Below, one piece after another: positions 23,681 to 32,858 of a stretch of 64,000 nt of DNA. Where the stretch lies: positions 4,340,001 to 4,404,000 of the forward strand of contig NZ_JARUND010000001.1 in assembly GCF_036898825.1 (NCBI RefSeq), given 5' to 3'. Every line of letters starts with the position of its first letter. Position 1 is the first letter of the stretch. Below the pieces are notes generated by a model. The model did not search any database. It was not told the origin of the DNA and worked only from the letters and a program-made list of their open reading frames with translations. This DNA is from Streptomyces sp. B21-083. Lineage in GTDB: Bacteria; Actinomycetota; Actinomycetes; Streptomycetales; Streptomycetaceae. A program made the position numbers and the translations under genes.

Positions 23681-25254
23681 GGCGTCTCCCTCGGTTCCCT
23701 CAGTCGGCGGCGCAGGATCTTGCCCGAGACGGCCCTCGGTATGCCGTCGATGAAGGTGACGTTCCGGACGCGCTTGTACGGGGCGACGCGCTCGGCGACG
23801 TACATCATGACCTCTCCTTCGGAGAGGTCGGTGGCGGACGGCTGGCGGACCACGTACGCGTGCGGGACCTCGTTGTTGTCCTCGTTGTAGACGCCGATGA
23901 CGGCCGCGTCGGCGATCCCGGGATGCGTGAGGAGCAGGGCCTCGAGTTCTGCGGGGGCCACCTGGAAGCCCTTGTACTTGATGAGTTCCTTGACCCGGTC
24001 GACGACGAACAGCCAGCCGTTCGCGTCGACATGGCCGACGTCCCCGGTGTGCAGCCAGCCGTCGGCGTCGATCATCGCGGTCGTGGCCTCGGGGTTCCCC
24101 AGGTAGCCCTTCATCACCTGGGGGCCCCGGATGACGATCTCGCCGGCCTCGCCGACGACGGCCTCCTGGCCCGGGTCGTCGAGGGACAGGATGCGCATCT
24201 CGGTGCTCGGGAGGAGCCTGCCGACCGTCCCGGGAGGGGCGGTGCTCATGTCGTCCAGGGGGACGACGTGCGTGCCCGGCGACAGTTCCGTCATGCCGTA
24301 CGCCTGACCGACCGGCGGCAGGCCGAGCCGCGCGGAACAGGCGGCGGCGAGTGTCGCGTCAAGGGGCGCGGCCGAGCTGAGGATGTACTCCAGGGACGAC
24401 AGGTCGTAGCTCTCGACGGCCGGGTGCTTGGCGAGGGCCAGGACGATCGGCGGGGCCACGAACAGGCCGGTGATGCGGTGCTTCTCGATGGCGGCGAGGA
24501 ACGTGTCGAGGTCGAAGCGCGGCAGGACGACCACGGTGGCGCCGTGTCCCAGGGACATGTTCATGAGCGCGGTCAGACCGTAGATGTGGAAGAACGGAAG
24601 CACCGCCAGGATGCGATCGGCGGGCCCGATGCGCAGGGTGGGCGCGAGTTGGGCGAGGTTGGTGGCGATGGAGCGGTGCGTGAGCATGACGCCCTTGGGG
24701 ATGCCGGTCGTCCCGGAGGAGTACGGGAGGGCGGCGACGTCCTCGGCGGGGTCGATGTCGATGCTCGGTTCGGGCGCCGTCGAGGCGAGCATGTCGATGA
24801 GCGAGCGGTGCCCGGGCGCGCTGTCGCAGACGAGGATCTCCCGTACACCGCCCGCCAGTTCCGCCGCCGCGCGGGCCGTCTCCAGCAGCGGTGAGACGGT
24901 GACGATCCAGGCGGCGGCCGAGTCGCGCAGCTGCTTGGCGAACTCCTCGGCGGTGGCGAGCGGATGCACGGTCGTGACGGTGGCACCCGCGCGCGTGGCG
25001 GCGTAGAAGGCGGTCGGGAAGGCGATCGTGTTCGGGCTGTGCAGCGCGAGGACATCGCCCTTGCGCAGGCCCGCCTCGGCGAGCCCGGCGGCTATTCGCC
25101 GGTGGAAGGCGTCGAGTTGGGCGTACGTGAGGGTGGTGCCGTCGACGCCGTCCACGAGGGCGGGCGCGTCACCGAACTCGGCGGCCCTGCCCAGCACCGC
25201 TTCGTGGATGGGGAGTTCGACGGGGTCGACGTCTGCGTAGTCGCTGCGGAACAT
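23677..25254 (-). CDS. acyl-CoA ligase, 4-coumarate:CoA ligase family
   Basis: A 525-residue adenylate-forming enzyme that activates a carboxylic acid with ATP and CoA. Motifs: LPYSSGTTGIPKGVMLTH (phosphate loop), GQAYGMTELSP, the hinge DGWLHTGDVGHVD, and the C-terminal lysine in PRAVSGKILRRRLR. Length is normal. Within the operon it would generate the acyl-CoA that the dehydrogenase, carboxylase and hydratase process. The native acid is not known; 4-coumarate specificity should not be assumed. Confidence 0.9.
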   Translation of the reverse strand: MFRSDYADVDPVELPIHEAVLGRAAEFGDAPALVDGVDGTTLTYAQLDAFHRRIAAGLAEAGLRKGDVLALHSPNTIAFPTAFYAATRAGATVTTVHPLATAEEFAKQLRDSAAAWIVTVSPLLETARAAAELAGGVREILVCDSAPGHRSLIDMLASTAPEPSIDIDPAEDVAALPYSSGTTGIPKGVMLTHRSIATNLAQLAPTLRIGPADRILAVLPFFHIYGLTALMNMSLGHGATVVVLPRFDLDTFLAAIEKHRITGLFVAPPIVLALAKHPAVESYDLSSLEYILSSAAPLDATLAAACSARLGLPPVGQAYGMTELSPGTHVVPLDDMSTAPPGTVGRLLPSTEMRILSLDDPGQEAVVGEAGEIVIRGPQVMKGYLGNPEATTAMIDADGWLHTGDVGHVDANGWLFVVDRVKELIKYKGFQVAPAELEALLLTHPGIADAAVIGVYNEDNNEVPHAYVVRQPSATDLSEGEVMMYVAERVAPYKRVRNVTFIDGIPRAVSGKILRRRLREPRETP

Positions 25255-25294
25255 GGTTCCTCCTCGCGCAAAACCGTGCCGGTCAGGCTGCCGT

Positions 25295-26455
25295 TCAGTA
25301 CGACTTGGGCAGGCCCAGTGTCTGGTGGGAGACGTAGTTGAGAATCATCTCCCGGCTCACCGGAGCGATACGAGCGACACGGGCGACCGTTATCAACGAG
25401 GCGAGGCCGAACTCCCGTGTGAGGCCGTTGCCGCCGAGGGTGTGCACTGCCTGGTCGACGGCCTTCACACAGGCCTCCCCGGCCGCGTACTTGGCCATGT
25501 TGGCCGCCTCGCCCGCACCGACGTCGTCACCGGCGTCGTAGAGGGCGGCGGCCTTCTGCATCATCAGGCGGGCCAGTTCGAGGTCGATGTGCGCCTGGGC
25601 GAGGGGGTGCGCGACGGCCTGGTGGGCGCCGATGGGCGCGTCCCAGACGGTGCGCTCACGGGCGTACCGGACGGCCGTGTCGAGCGCGTACCGCCCGATG
25701 CCGAGGGCGAACGCGGCCGTCATGACGCGCTCCGGGTTGAGCCCGGCGAAGAGCTGGAGCAGCCCGGCGTCCTCGTCTCCGACGAGCGCGTCGGCGGGCA
25801 GCCGTACATCGTCGAGGGTGAGCTCGAACTGCTTCTCCGGGGACTCGATGTCCATGTCGATCCGGCGCCGTGAGAAGCCTTCGGCGTCGCGCGGGACGAT
25901 GAACAGACAGGGCTTGAGGCGGCCCGTACGGGAGTCCTCCGTACGGCCGACGATGAGGACCGCGTCCGCGATGTCCACGCCGGAGATGAAGACCTTGCGG
26001 CCGGTGAGGAGCCAGTCGGGGCCGTCTTTGCGGGCCGTCGTGGTGATGCGGTGGCTGTTGGAGCCGGCGTCGGGTTCGGTGATGCCGAAGGCCATGGTGC
26101 GGGTGCCGTCGGCTATACCGGGAAGCCACTCCTGTTTCTGCTGGTCCGTGCCGAAGCGGGCGATGACGGTGCCGCAGATGGCCGGGGAGACGATCAGCAT
26201 GAGGAGGGGGCTGCCTGCGGCGCCCAACTCCTCCAGGACTATGGAGAGTTCGGCTATGCCGCCGCCTCCACCGCCGTATGCCTCCGGCAGGTTGGCGCCC
26301 AGGTAGCCGAGTTTGGCGGCGTCTGACCAGAGTTCGGTGGGGTGCCGGTTTTCTCGGGTGACTGTCGCCATGTACTCGCGGCCGTAGCGTTTGCCGAGGG
26401 TGGCTACCGCGGTGCGTAGGGCTTTGTGTTCTTCGGATTCGATCACTGAGGTCAT
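25295..26455 (-). CDS. acyl-CoA dehydrogenase
   Basis: A 386-residue FAD enzyme introducing the alpha-beta double bond into an acyl-CoA. Visible signatures: MAFGITEPDAGSNSHRITT (FAD/substrate region), LTGRKVFISGVDIADAVLIVGR, and the C-terminal AVHTLGGNGLTREFGL. The catalytic Glu lies in the usual C-terminal half but is not assigned with certainty here. AAGGACC precedes ATG 26455. Spacing to the ligase gene is 40 bp. Confidence 0.92.
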   Translation of the reverse strand: MTSVIESEEHKALRTAVATLGKRYGREYMATVTRENRHPTELWSDAAKLGYLGANLPEAYGGGGGGIAELSIVLEELGAAGSPLLMLIVSPAICGTVIARFGTDQQKQEWLPGIADGTRTMAFGITEPDAGSNSHRITTTARKDGPDWLLTGRKVFISGVDIADAVLIVGRTEDSRTGRLKPCLFIVPRDAEGFSRRRIDMDIESPEKQFELTLDDVRLPADALVGDEDAGLLQLFAGLNPERVMTAAFALGIGRYALDTAVRYARERTVWDAPIGAHQAVAHPLAQAHIDLELARLMMQKAAALYDAGDDVGAGEAANMAKYAAGEACVKAVDQAVHTLGGNGLTREFGLASLITVARVARIAPVSREMILNYVSHQTLGLPKSY

Positions 26456-26507
26456 GAGAGGTCCTTAGGGGGAGGGGGTTTTCGTTGTGTGGTGGGTGCG
26501 GGCGCGT

Positions 26508-26541
26508 CGTGGCTTGTCGCGCAGTTCCCCGCGCCCCTAAA
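26508..26541. repeat. dispersed intergenic element inside the operon
   Basis: GTGGCTTGTCGCGCAGTTCC followed by CCGCGCCCCTAAAG, nearly identical to the copy at 8785-8817. It occupies the only long gap (81 bp) in the catabolic operon, between the biotin carboxylase stop (which it abuts) and the acyl-CoA dehydrogenase start. Confidence 0.6.
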
Positions 26542-28468
26542 GGACCACCGCGAGCAGCGTGCCGACCTCTACCTGTTGGCCGGCGGTGACGTGAAGTGCC
26601 GTGAGCGTGCCTGTTGTCGGGGCCGTGATCCGGTGTTCCATCTTCATCGCCTCCAGCCACAGCAGGGGTTCTCCCGCCTGTACGGAGGCTCCGACCGTCA
26701 GGCCCTCCGCCGCCCTGACCACCGTGCCGGGCATGGGCGCCAGCAGGGAGCCCGGGGCGTGTTGGGCCGTCGGGTCGGGGAAGCGGGGCAGCGGAGTGAG
26801 GGTCGTGGTGTTGACGTGGATCCGGTCGGGATACGTCGTCACCTCGAACTTCCTTCGTACGCCGCCCACTTCGAGTACGACGAGACGCGCGTCGGCGTGT
26901 ACGACCCGGACCCGCTCCCCCTCCACCTCTGCCGTCAGGCCCTCGCGGGTGTGGCGGTAGGTCACCTCGTGCTCCTCGCCGTCCGCCGTGGCGTACCGCT
27001 TGACCTGGGGTCGGGCGGGCAGGTTGCGCCAGCCGCCGAAGCGGGAGCGGCCGTGGGCGTCGGCGAGGGCGGCGGCCAGGGGGGCGTGGGGGTCGGGGAC
27101 GGGCTCGGTGAGTGAGGTGAGGTGGCGGTCGTAGAAGCCCGTGTTCATCCGGGCCGTCGTGAACTCGGGGTGGCGCAGGGAGCGGACGAGGAGGTCGCGG
27201 TTGGTGATCGGGCCGTGGACCGTCGCCCGTTCCAGGGCGCCCGCCAGTTTGCGGATCGCCTCCGCACGCGTGGGGGCGTGTACGACGACCTTGGCGAGCA
27301 TCGGGTCGTAGTGGACGGGGATCGGGTCACCGTCGGCGTAGCCGGTGTCCAGGCGGATGTTCTCCGCCTCCGGGACGGCGAGGCGGTGCAGGGTGCCGGT
27401 CTGCGGGGTCCAGGCGTCCGCCGGGTTCTCGGCGTACAGGCGGGCCTCTATCGCGTGGCCACGCGCGCGTGGAGGGCCGTTTTCGAGAGCCTCGAGAGTC
27501 TGGAGAGCACCGCCCTCCGCGACACGTATCTGGAGGGCCACGAGGTCGATGCCGAACACCGCCTCGGTGACCGGGTGTTCGACCTGGAGGCGGGTGTTCA
27601 TCTCCAGGAAGTGCGCCTTGCCGTCCTCGCCCACGAGGAACTCGACGGTGCCGGCCCCCGTGTAGTCGACGGCGCGAGCCGCCCGTACGGCCAGTTCGTG
27701 AAGCTCCGCGATCAGCTTGGCCGGGATTCCGGGGGCCGGGGACTCCTCGATCACCTTCTGGTGGCGGCGCTGGAGGGAGCAGTCGCGGGTGCCGAGCGCC
27801 CAGACCGTGCCGTGGGTGTCGGCCAGGATCTGGACCTCGATGTGCCGGCCGCCCTCCACGTACGGCTCGACGAAGACCTCGCCGTCACCGAACGCGCTCT
27901 GGGCCTCCGTTCGGGCCGCCTCCAACTCACCATCGAGCGCGCCGAGTTCGCGTACGACGCGCATCCCGCGACCACCGCCGCCCGCCGCCGCCTTGACCAG
28001 CACCGGCAGGTCGGCCTCGGTGACGCCGGTCAGCGGCCCCCGCCCCATCAGCTGCTTGGCGCGCGTCTTGGACGCCATGGCCTCGATCGCCGCCGGAGGC
28101 GGGCCGACCCACACGAGCCCCGCGTCGATCACGGCACGCGCGAAGCCTGCGTTCTCCGAGAGGAAGCCGTATCCGGGGTGCACGGCGTCGGCGCCCGCCG
28201 CGAGCGCGGCCCGCACGATCAGATCGCCGCGCAGATACGTGTCCGCGGAGGCGGCCCCCGGCAGCCGTACCGCCGCGTCGGCCACGCGCGCGTGGAGGGC
28301 GCTCTCGTCCGCGTCCGAGTACACGGCGACCGTCCGGATCCCCAGCTCACGGCAGGTGCGGAAGACCCGGCAGGCGATCTCCCCGCGATTGGCGACGAGT
28401 ACGGAGGTGATCACTGTCGATTCCCCAGGCGGTGTTGATTCACCAGGCACTTTCGATTCCTCAGGCAC
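26537..28468 (-). CDS. acyl-CoA carboxylase alpha subunit (biotin carboxylase plus BCCP)
   Basis: A 643-residue subunit that carboxylates its own biotin with ATP and bicarbonate. The biotin carboxylase part (about 20-460) has LVANRGEIACRVFRTC, the ATP-grasp loop KAAAGGGGRGMRVV, and HFLEMNTRLQVEHPVTE. A BT-like linker is followed by the biotinyl domain with LWLEAMKMEHRI, whose central Lys carries biotin. GTG 28468 has GAGGAG six bases upstream. The first 18 residues are encoded by tandem copies of the start region (28409-28480); GTG 28414 is the conventional start of the fold. Works with the next-upstream beta subunit. Confidence 0.93.
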   Translation of the reverse strand: MPEESKVPGESTPPGESTVITSVLVANRGEIACRVFRTCRELGIRTVAVYSDADESALHARVADAAVRLPGAASADTYLRGDLIVRAALAAGADAVHPGYGFLSENAGFARAVIDAGLVWVGPPPAAIEAMASKTRAKQLMGRGPLTGVTEADLPVLVKAAAGGGGRGMRVVRELGALDGELEAARTEAQSAFGDGEVFVEPYVEGGRHIEVQILADTHGTVWALGTRDCSLQRRHQKVIEESPAPGIPAKLIAELHELAVRAARAVDYTGAGTVEFLVGEDGKAHFLEMNTRLQVEHPVTEAVFGIDLVALQIRVAEGGALQTLEALENGPPRARGHAIEARLYAENPADAWTPQTGTLHRLAVPEAENIRLDTGYADGDPIPVHYDPMLAKVVVHAPTRAEAIRKLAGALERATVHGPITNRDLLVRSLRHPEFTTARMNTGFYDRHLTSLTEPVPDPHAPLAAALADAHGRSRFGGWRNLPARPQVKRYATADGEEHEVTYRHTREGLTAEVEGERVRVVHADARLVVLEVGGVRRKFEVTTYPDRIHVNTTTLTPLPRFPDPTAQHAPGSLLAPMPGTVVRAAEGLTVGASVQAGEPLLWLEAMKMEHRITAPTTGTLTALHVTAGQQVEVGTLLAVVL

Positions 28469-28480
28469 TGTTGACTCCTC
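28409..28480. repeat. 18-bp x4 tandem repeat containing the RBS and start codon
   Basis: On the minus strand four units, GAGGAGTCAACAGTGCCT, GAGGAATCGAAAGTGCCT, GGTGAATCAACACCGCCT and GGGGAATCGACAGTGATC, run head to tail. Each except the third contains a purine-rich site and a GTG, so the translation start of the biotin carboxylase gene has been duplicated in frame. Confidence 0.75.
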
Positions 28481-30083
28481 ACATTCGGAAGACGCCGAAG
28501 CCGCCGCGGGCGCCCTCGTAAGGGGCGGTGTGGATCGCGGAGAGGCACAGGCCGAGGACGGTCCGGGTGTCGCGCGGGTCGATGACGCCGTCGTCGTACA
28601 GCCGCCCGGAGAGGAACATGGGGAGCGATTCGGACTCGATCTGCTGCTCCACCATCGCGCGGAGGGCGGCGTCCCCGTCCTCGTCGTACGGCAGCCCCTT
28701 CGCGGCGGCCGACTGGCGGGCGACGATCGACAGCACGCCGGCGAGCTGCTGCGGGCCCATCACCGCCGACTTGGCGCTGGGCCAGGCGAAGAGGAAACGG
28801 GGGTCGTAGGCGCGTCCGCACATGCCGTAGTGCCCGGCGCCGTACGACGCCCCCATGAGGACGGACAGGTGCGGGACGCGGGAGTTGGAGACCGCGTTGA
28901 TCATCATCGCGCCGTGCTTGATGATGCCGCCCTGCTCGTACTCCTTGCCGACCATGTAACCGGTGGTGTTGTGGAGGAAGAGGAGCGGGATGTCACGCTG
29001 GTTGGCGAGCTGGATGAACTGGGCGGCCTTCTGCGACTCCGCGCTGAACAGGACCCCCTGGGCGTTGGCGAGGATGCCCACCGGATAGCCGTGCAGCGTC
29101 GCCCAGCCGGTCACGAGGCTGGTTCCGTAGAGGGGCTTGAACTCGTCGAAGTCGGAGGCGTCGACGATGCGCGCGACGACCTCGCGGGGGTCGAACGGGG
29201 TGCGCAGGTCCCCCGGGACGATGCCGAGCAGTTCCTCGGCGTCGTACTTGGGCGGCTGGACGTCGGTCGCGCTCGGATCGGCGTACGCCTTGCGGTGGTT
29301 GAGGCGGGCGACGACCCGGCGGGCCTGGCGCAGGGCGTCGTGCTCGTCGAGGGCGAAGTAGTCCGCGAGGCCCGACACGCGCGCGTGCATCTCGGCGCCG
29401 CCCAGCGACTCGTCGTCGCTCTCCTCGCCGGTGGCCATCTTGACGAGGGGCGGCCCGCCGAGGAACACCTTGGCGCGCTCCTTGACCATGATCACGTGAT
29501 CGGACATACCGGGGATGTACGCCCCACCGGCCGTCGAGTTCCCGAACACGACCGCCACCGTGGGAATCCCGGCGGCGGACAGCCGGGTGAGATCGCGGAA
29601 GACCGCTCCGCCGGGGATGAAGATCTCCTTCTGGGACGGCAGATCCGCGCCGCCCGACTCGACGAGGCTGATGAAGGGCAGCCGGTTGGCGAGCGCGATG
29701 TCGTTGGCGCGCAGGGCCTTCCGCAGGCTCCACGGGTTGCTGGCGCCGCCGCGCACGGTCGGATCGTTGGCCGTGATCAGACACTCCACGCCCTCGACGA
29801 CCCCGATACCGGTGACGAGGGCGGCCCCGACCGCGTACTCGCTCCCCCAGGCCGCGAGCGGCGACAGCTCCAGGAAGGGCGTGTCGGGGTCGAGGAGCAG
29901 CTCGATACGTTCACGGGCGAGGAGTTTGCCCCGGGCGTGGTGCCGGGCCACGTACTTCTCCCCGCCGCCGGCGAGCGCCTTGTCGTGTTCGGCGTCGAGG
30001 TCGGCGAGTCTGCCGAGCATCGACTCGCGGTGGGACGCGTACTCCGGGGACGCGGTGTCGAGCGCGGACGCCAGGACCGTCAC
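28479..30083 (-). CDS. acyl-CoA carboxylase beta subunit (carboxyltransferase)
   Basis: A 534-residue biotin-dependent carboxyltransferase of the PccB/MccB type. It moves CO2 from biotin to an acyl-CoA. Visible: GGEKYVARHHARGKLLARERIELLLD, the acyl-CoA oxyanion regions FISLVESGGADLPSQ and STAGGAYIPGMSDHVIMV, and GASYGAGHYGMCGRAY near the C-terminus. GTG 30083 (GGAGG seven bases upstream) overlaps the stop of the AtuA-like gene. With an AtuA-like partner, methylcrotonyl- or geranyl-type substrates are more likely than acetyl-CoA. Confidence 0.93.
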   Translation of the reverse strand: MTVLASALDTASPEYASHRESMLGRLADLDAEHDKALAGGGEKYVARHHARGKLLARERIELLLDPDTPFLELSPLAAWGSEYAVGAALVTGIGVVEGVECLITANDPTVRGGASNPWSLRKALRANDIALANRLPFISLVESGGADLPSQKEIFIPGGAVFRDLTRLSAAGIPTVAVVFGNSTAGGAYIPGMSDHVIMVKERAKVFLGGPPLVKMATGEESDDESLGGAEMHARVSGLADYFALDEHDALRQARRVVARLNHRKAYADPSATDVQPPKYDAEELLGIVPGDLRTPFDPREVVARIVDASDFDEFKPLYGTSLVTGWATLHGYPVGILANAQGVLFSAESQKAAQFIQLANQRDIPLLFLHNTTGYMVGKEYEQGGIIKHGAMMINAVSNSRVPHLSVLMGASYGAGHYGMCGRAYDPRFLFAWPSAKSAVMGPQQLAGVLSIVARQSAAAKGLPYDEDGDAALRAMVEQQIESESLPMFLSGRLYDDGVIDPRDTRTVLGLCLSAIHTAPYEGARGGFGVFRM

Positions 30084-31828
30084 AGCAATGCCTCCGGTAT
30101 GTCGAGGTGCCGGGAGCGCAGCCACTCGCCGAGCGCCTTGGCCTGCGGATCGAACCGGTGCTGCGCGGCGACGCCCTCGCCGAGGATGCCCTCGACGGTG
30201 AAGTTGAGGGCGCGGAGGTGCGGGAGGGTGTGTCGTACGACGTTCAACTCGGCGGTCTCCGGCAGAAGTTCACGGAAGCGGTCGACGGTGAGGGTGTGTG
30301 CGAGCCAGCGCCAGGCCTCGTCCGTACGCACCCAGACACCGACGTTGGCGTTGCCACCCTTGTCCCCGCTGCGGGCACCGGCGAGGAGTCCGAGGGGGGC
30401 GCGTCGGGCAGGGCCGGGTGGCAGGGGATCGGGCGGAGGCGGTTCCGGCGGCTCTTCCAGTACGAGGGTGTCCTGCGGCGGGGGTACGGGGATCCGGCGT
30501 CCGTCGTCGAGTACGGCGACGTGGCTCACGGCGTCCTGGGGGACGTACTCCGCCTCGAACACCCCGTAGGGGGCGCCCTTTCCGGGGGGTGCCAGGACAT
30601 GGAACCCGGGGTAGCTGGCGAGGGCGAGTTCGACGGCGGCGCCGCTGAGCGTGCGGCCCACGGTGTTCTGGTCGGGGTCGCGGACGACGAGCCGGAGCAG
30701 CGCGCTGGCCGTCTCCTCGGTGGGCGCGTCGGGGTGGTCGGTGCGAGCGAGGGTCCAACTCACCTCGGAAGGCCGTGACTTGGCCCCGTACAGCACGGTT
30801 TCCAGCTGGTCCCGGACGAGCGCGGCCTTGAGCTCGATGTCGAGCCCGGTGAGCACGAAGGTGACCTCGTTACGGAAGCCGCCGAGCCGGTTGAGGCCCA
30901 CTTTGAGGGTGGGCGGGGGCGCTTCCCCCCGTACGCCGTGGATACGTACCCGGTCGGGCCCGTCCTGGGTGAGGCGGACGGTGTCGAGGCGGGCGGTGAC
31001 GTCGGGGCCGGCGTACCGGGCGCCCTGTGTCTCGTACAGGAGTTGGGCCGTGACCGTGCCGACGTCGACGATGCCGCCGGTGCCGGGGTGCTTGGTGATG
31101 ACGCTGGTGCCGTCGGGGTGGATCTCGGCGAGGGGAAAGCCGGGGTGACGGAGGATGCGGGGACCGCGGCGGACGTGCTCGGTGTTCATGTGCTCGGCGA
31201 AGAAGGCGTAGTTGCCGCCGGTGGCCTGCGTACCGCACTCCAGCACATGCCCGGCGACGACGGCACCCGCGAGCCGATCGTGGTCCTCCGGCACCCAGCC
31301 GAAGTGGGCGGCGGCGGGCCCGACGACGAGGGCGGCGTCGGTGACGCGGCCGGTGACGACGATGTCCGCGCCTTCGCGCAGACAGGCGGCGATGCCGAAG
31401 GCGCCCAAGTAGGCGTGCGCGGCAAGGCTGTCGGGATGCCCGGCGGTGAGGTCGTCGCCCTCGACGTGGGCGACGCGGACGGGGATGCCGAGCCGGTCGG
31501 CCAGCTTCCGGACGTTCTCGGCGAGGCCCGCCGGGTTCAGGCCACCGGCGTTGGCGACGATCCGCACTCCACGCTCATGGGCGAGCCCGAGGCACTCCTC
31601 CAACTGCCGCAGGAACGTACGGGCGTACCCGGCCGACGGGTCCTTCGGGTCTTTGAGGCGGTCACGGCCGAGGATGAGCATGGTCAGCTCGGCGAGGTAG
31701 TCGCCGGTGAGGACGTCGAGTTGACCGCCGGTGAGCATCTCGCGCATGGCGTCGAAACGGTCACCGTAGAAGCCGGAGGCGTTGCCGACGCGCAGGGGGG
31801 TTCGGGGCGCGGATCGGGGGACGGTCAC
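30080..31828 (-). CDS. AtuA-like acyclic terpene utilisation family protein (DUF1446)
   Basis: A 582-residue protein. The N-terminal DUF1446 region contains LRVGNASGFYGDRFDAMREML, VANAGGLNPAGLAE and GADIVVTGRVTDAALVVGP. The C-terminal AtuA-like domain includes LGLLAGARSGDKGGNANVGVW. Pseudomonas AtuA belongs to the citronellol/geraniol pathway, where a carboxylase acts on geranyl-CoA; its exact reaction is unsettled. Here the gene overlaps both neighbours by GTGA, tying it to the carboxylase. The GTG at 31828 is chosen from that overlap. Confidence 0.9.
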   Translation of the reverse strand: MTVPRSAPRTPLRVGNASGFYGDRFDAMREMLTGGQLDVLTGDYLAELTMLILGRDRLKDPKDPSAGYARTFLRQLEECLGLAHERGVRIVANAGGLNPAGLAENVRKLADRLGIPVRVAHVEGDDLTAGHPDSLAAHAYLGAFGIAACLREGADIVVTGRVTDAALVVGPAAAHFGWVPEDHDRLAGAVVAGHVLECGTQATGGNYAFFAEHMNTEHVRRGPRILRHPGFPLAEIHPDGTSVITKHPGTGGIVDVGTVTAQLLYETQGARYAGPDVTARLDTVRLTQDGPDRVRIHGVRGEAPPPTLKVGLNRLGGFRNEVTFVLTGLDIELKAALVRDQLETVLYGAKSRPSEVSWTLARTDHPDAPTEETASALLRLVVRDPDQNTVGRTLSGAAVELALASYPGFHVLAPPGKGAPYGVFEAEYVPQDAVSHVAVLDDGRRIPVPPPQDTLVLEEPPEPPPPDPLPPGPARRAPLGLLAGARSGDKGGNANVGVWVRTDEAWRWLAHTLTVDRFRELLPETAELNVVRHTLPHLRALNFTVEGILGEGVAAQHRFDPQAKALGEWLRSRHLDIPEALL

Positions 31829-32652
31829 CGGCCGTTCCCGCCACTCCCCTTGGGTACGCGGCCGTTGCCCGGCGGGCCCGCGAAAGCCTGGGCGATGTCG
31901 AGCCACTGGTCGGCGTCGGCGCCTTCGGCGTGCAGGGCGAGGTCGGCGCGATGGGCACGCTGGGTGACGAGGAGGCAGAAGTCGAGGGCGGGGCCGGTGA
32001 CTCGGCCGACCGCCTGCTTCGGATCCTCCGGACCGTACGTCCACAACTCCCCTGCGGGTCCGACGAGTTCCACGCGAAACTCGTCGAACGGCGGGGTCAG
32101 CCCATGCACACCGAACGCGAAGTCGCGGGTGCGGACACCGAGTCGGGCGATGTGCCGGAGCCGGGCGGTGGGAGCGACCCGGGGCACACCCAGCGCGTCG
32201 GCCACGTCCAGACCATGGGCCCAGGTCTCCATCAGCCGGGCGGTCGCCATGGACGCGGTGGACATCGGCGGCCCGTACCAGGGAAACCGTGCCCCGGCGG
32301 GTGCCGCACGCAGGGCGTTCGCCAGGGCCTCGCGCCCGGCCCGCCAGTCCGCGAGCAACCGCGCGGGCGGCTTCCCCGCCCCCTCCTCGGCGCCGTTGTC
32401 CACGAAGTCCCCGGGCGAGGTCAGCGCGTTCTCCACCTCACGGTCGAAGGCGGCCCGGTCGGTCACGGCCAGCACGGAGGAGTGGTCGGTCCAGGCGAGG
32501 TGCGCGATCTGATGGGCGACGGTCCAGGCGGGGGCGGGGGTGTCGAGGGCCCACTGCTCTCTGCTCAACTCGGCAACCAGGTCGTCGAGTTGGGCGCCTT
32601 CCTGGCGCAGGTCGTCGATGACGGCCCACGTATCGGCAGAGGGGTCGGACAC
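31825..32652 (-). CDS. TIGR03084-family metal-binding protein (DinB-like fold)
   Basis: A 275-residue protein of the mycothiol-dependent/DinB-like superfamily. The metal-site motif is WTVAHQIAHLAWTDH (His-x3-His, about residues 45-59), with a further METWAHGLDVADALG segment. This family commonly leads acyl-CoA catabolic operons with AtuA-like genes. GTG 32652 is preceded by GAAGGGAAG; the upstream in-frame extension is Pro/Arg-rich repeat sequence and is rejected. It is the first gene of the eight-gene operon. Confidence 0.87.
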   Translation of the reverse strand: MSDPSADTWAVIDDLRQEGAQLDDLVAELSREQWALDTPAPAWTVAHQIAHLAWTDHSSVLAVTDRAAFDREVENALTSPGDFVDNGAEEGAGKPPARLLADWRAGREALANALRAAPAGARFPWYGPPMSTASMATARLMETWAHGLDVADALGVPRVAPTARLRHIARLGVRTRDFAFGVHGLTPPFDEFRVELVGPAGELWTYGPEDPKQAVGRVTGPALDFCLLVTQRAHRADLALHAEGADADQWLDIAQAFAGPPGNGRVPKGSGGNGR

Positions 32653-32697
32653 GGGCGCTTCCCTTCGGGTGGGGCGTGGCGCCGGAGGCTCAGGCGT

Positions 32698-32780
32698 GGC
32701 GCGGACGCTGAGGCGTGACTCCGGACGGCGGGGCGTCGTTCCGGACGGTGGGGCGTCGTTCCGGACCGTGGGGCGTGGGG
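32698..32780. repeat. 20-bp tandem repeat in the operon leader
   Basis: GGGGCGTCGTTCCGGACGG-type units occur three times head to tail, flanked by partial units (GGCGTGACTCCGGACGG, CGTGGGGCG). They lie between the palindrome at 32824 and the first gene of the catabolic operon, so the mRNA leader contains them. Confidence 0.55.
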
Positions 32781-32823
32781 CGGTCCGTTCTCGAACGAAG
32801 GATGGCAGCGACGCCATAAACAA

Positions 32824-32837
32824 GCAAGCATGCTTGC
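32824..32837. promoter_or_regulatory. perfect 14-bp palindrome, probable operator of the catabolic operon
   Basis: GCAAGCATGCTTGC is a perfect palindrome in an A/T-rich pocket (AAACAAGCAAGCATGCTTGCATTAAT), 172 bp upstream of the first gene of the operon. Size and symmetry suit a TetR dimer. The TetR gene at the operon end is the obvious candidate to bind it. Confidence 0.6.
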
Positions 32838-32858
32838 ATTAATCTCGGGGTTGGTCCC

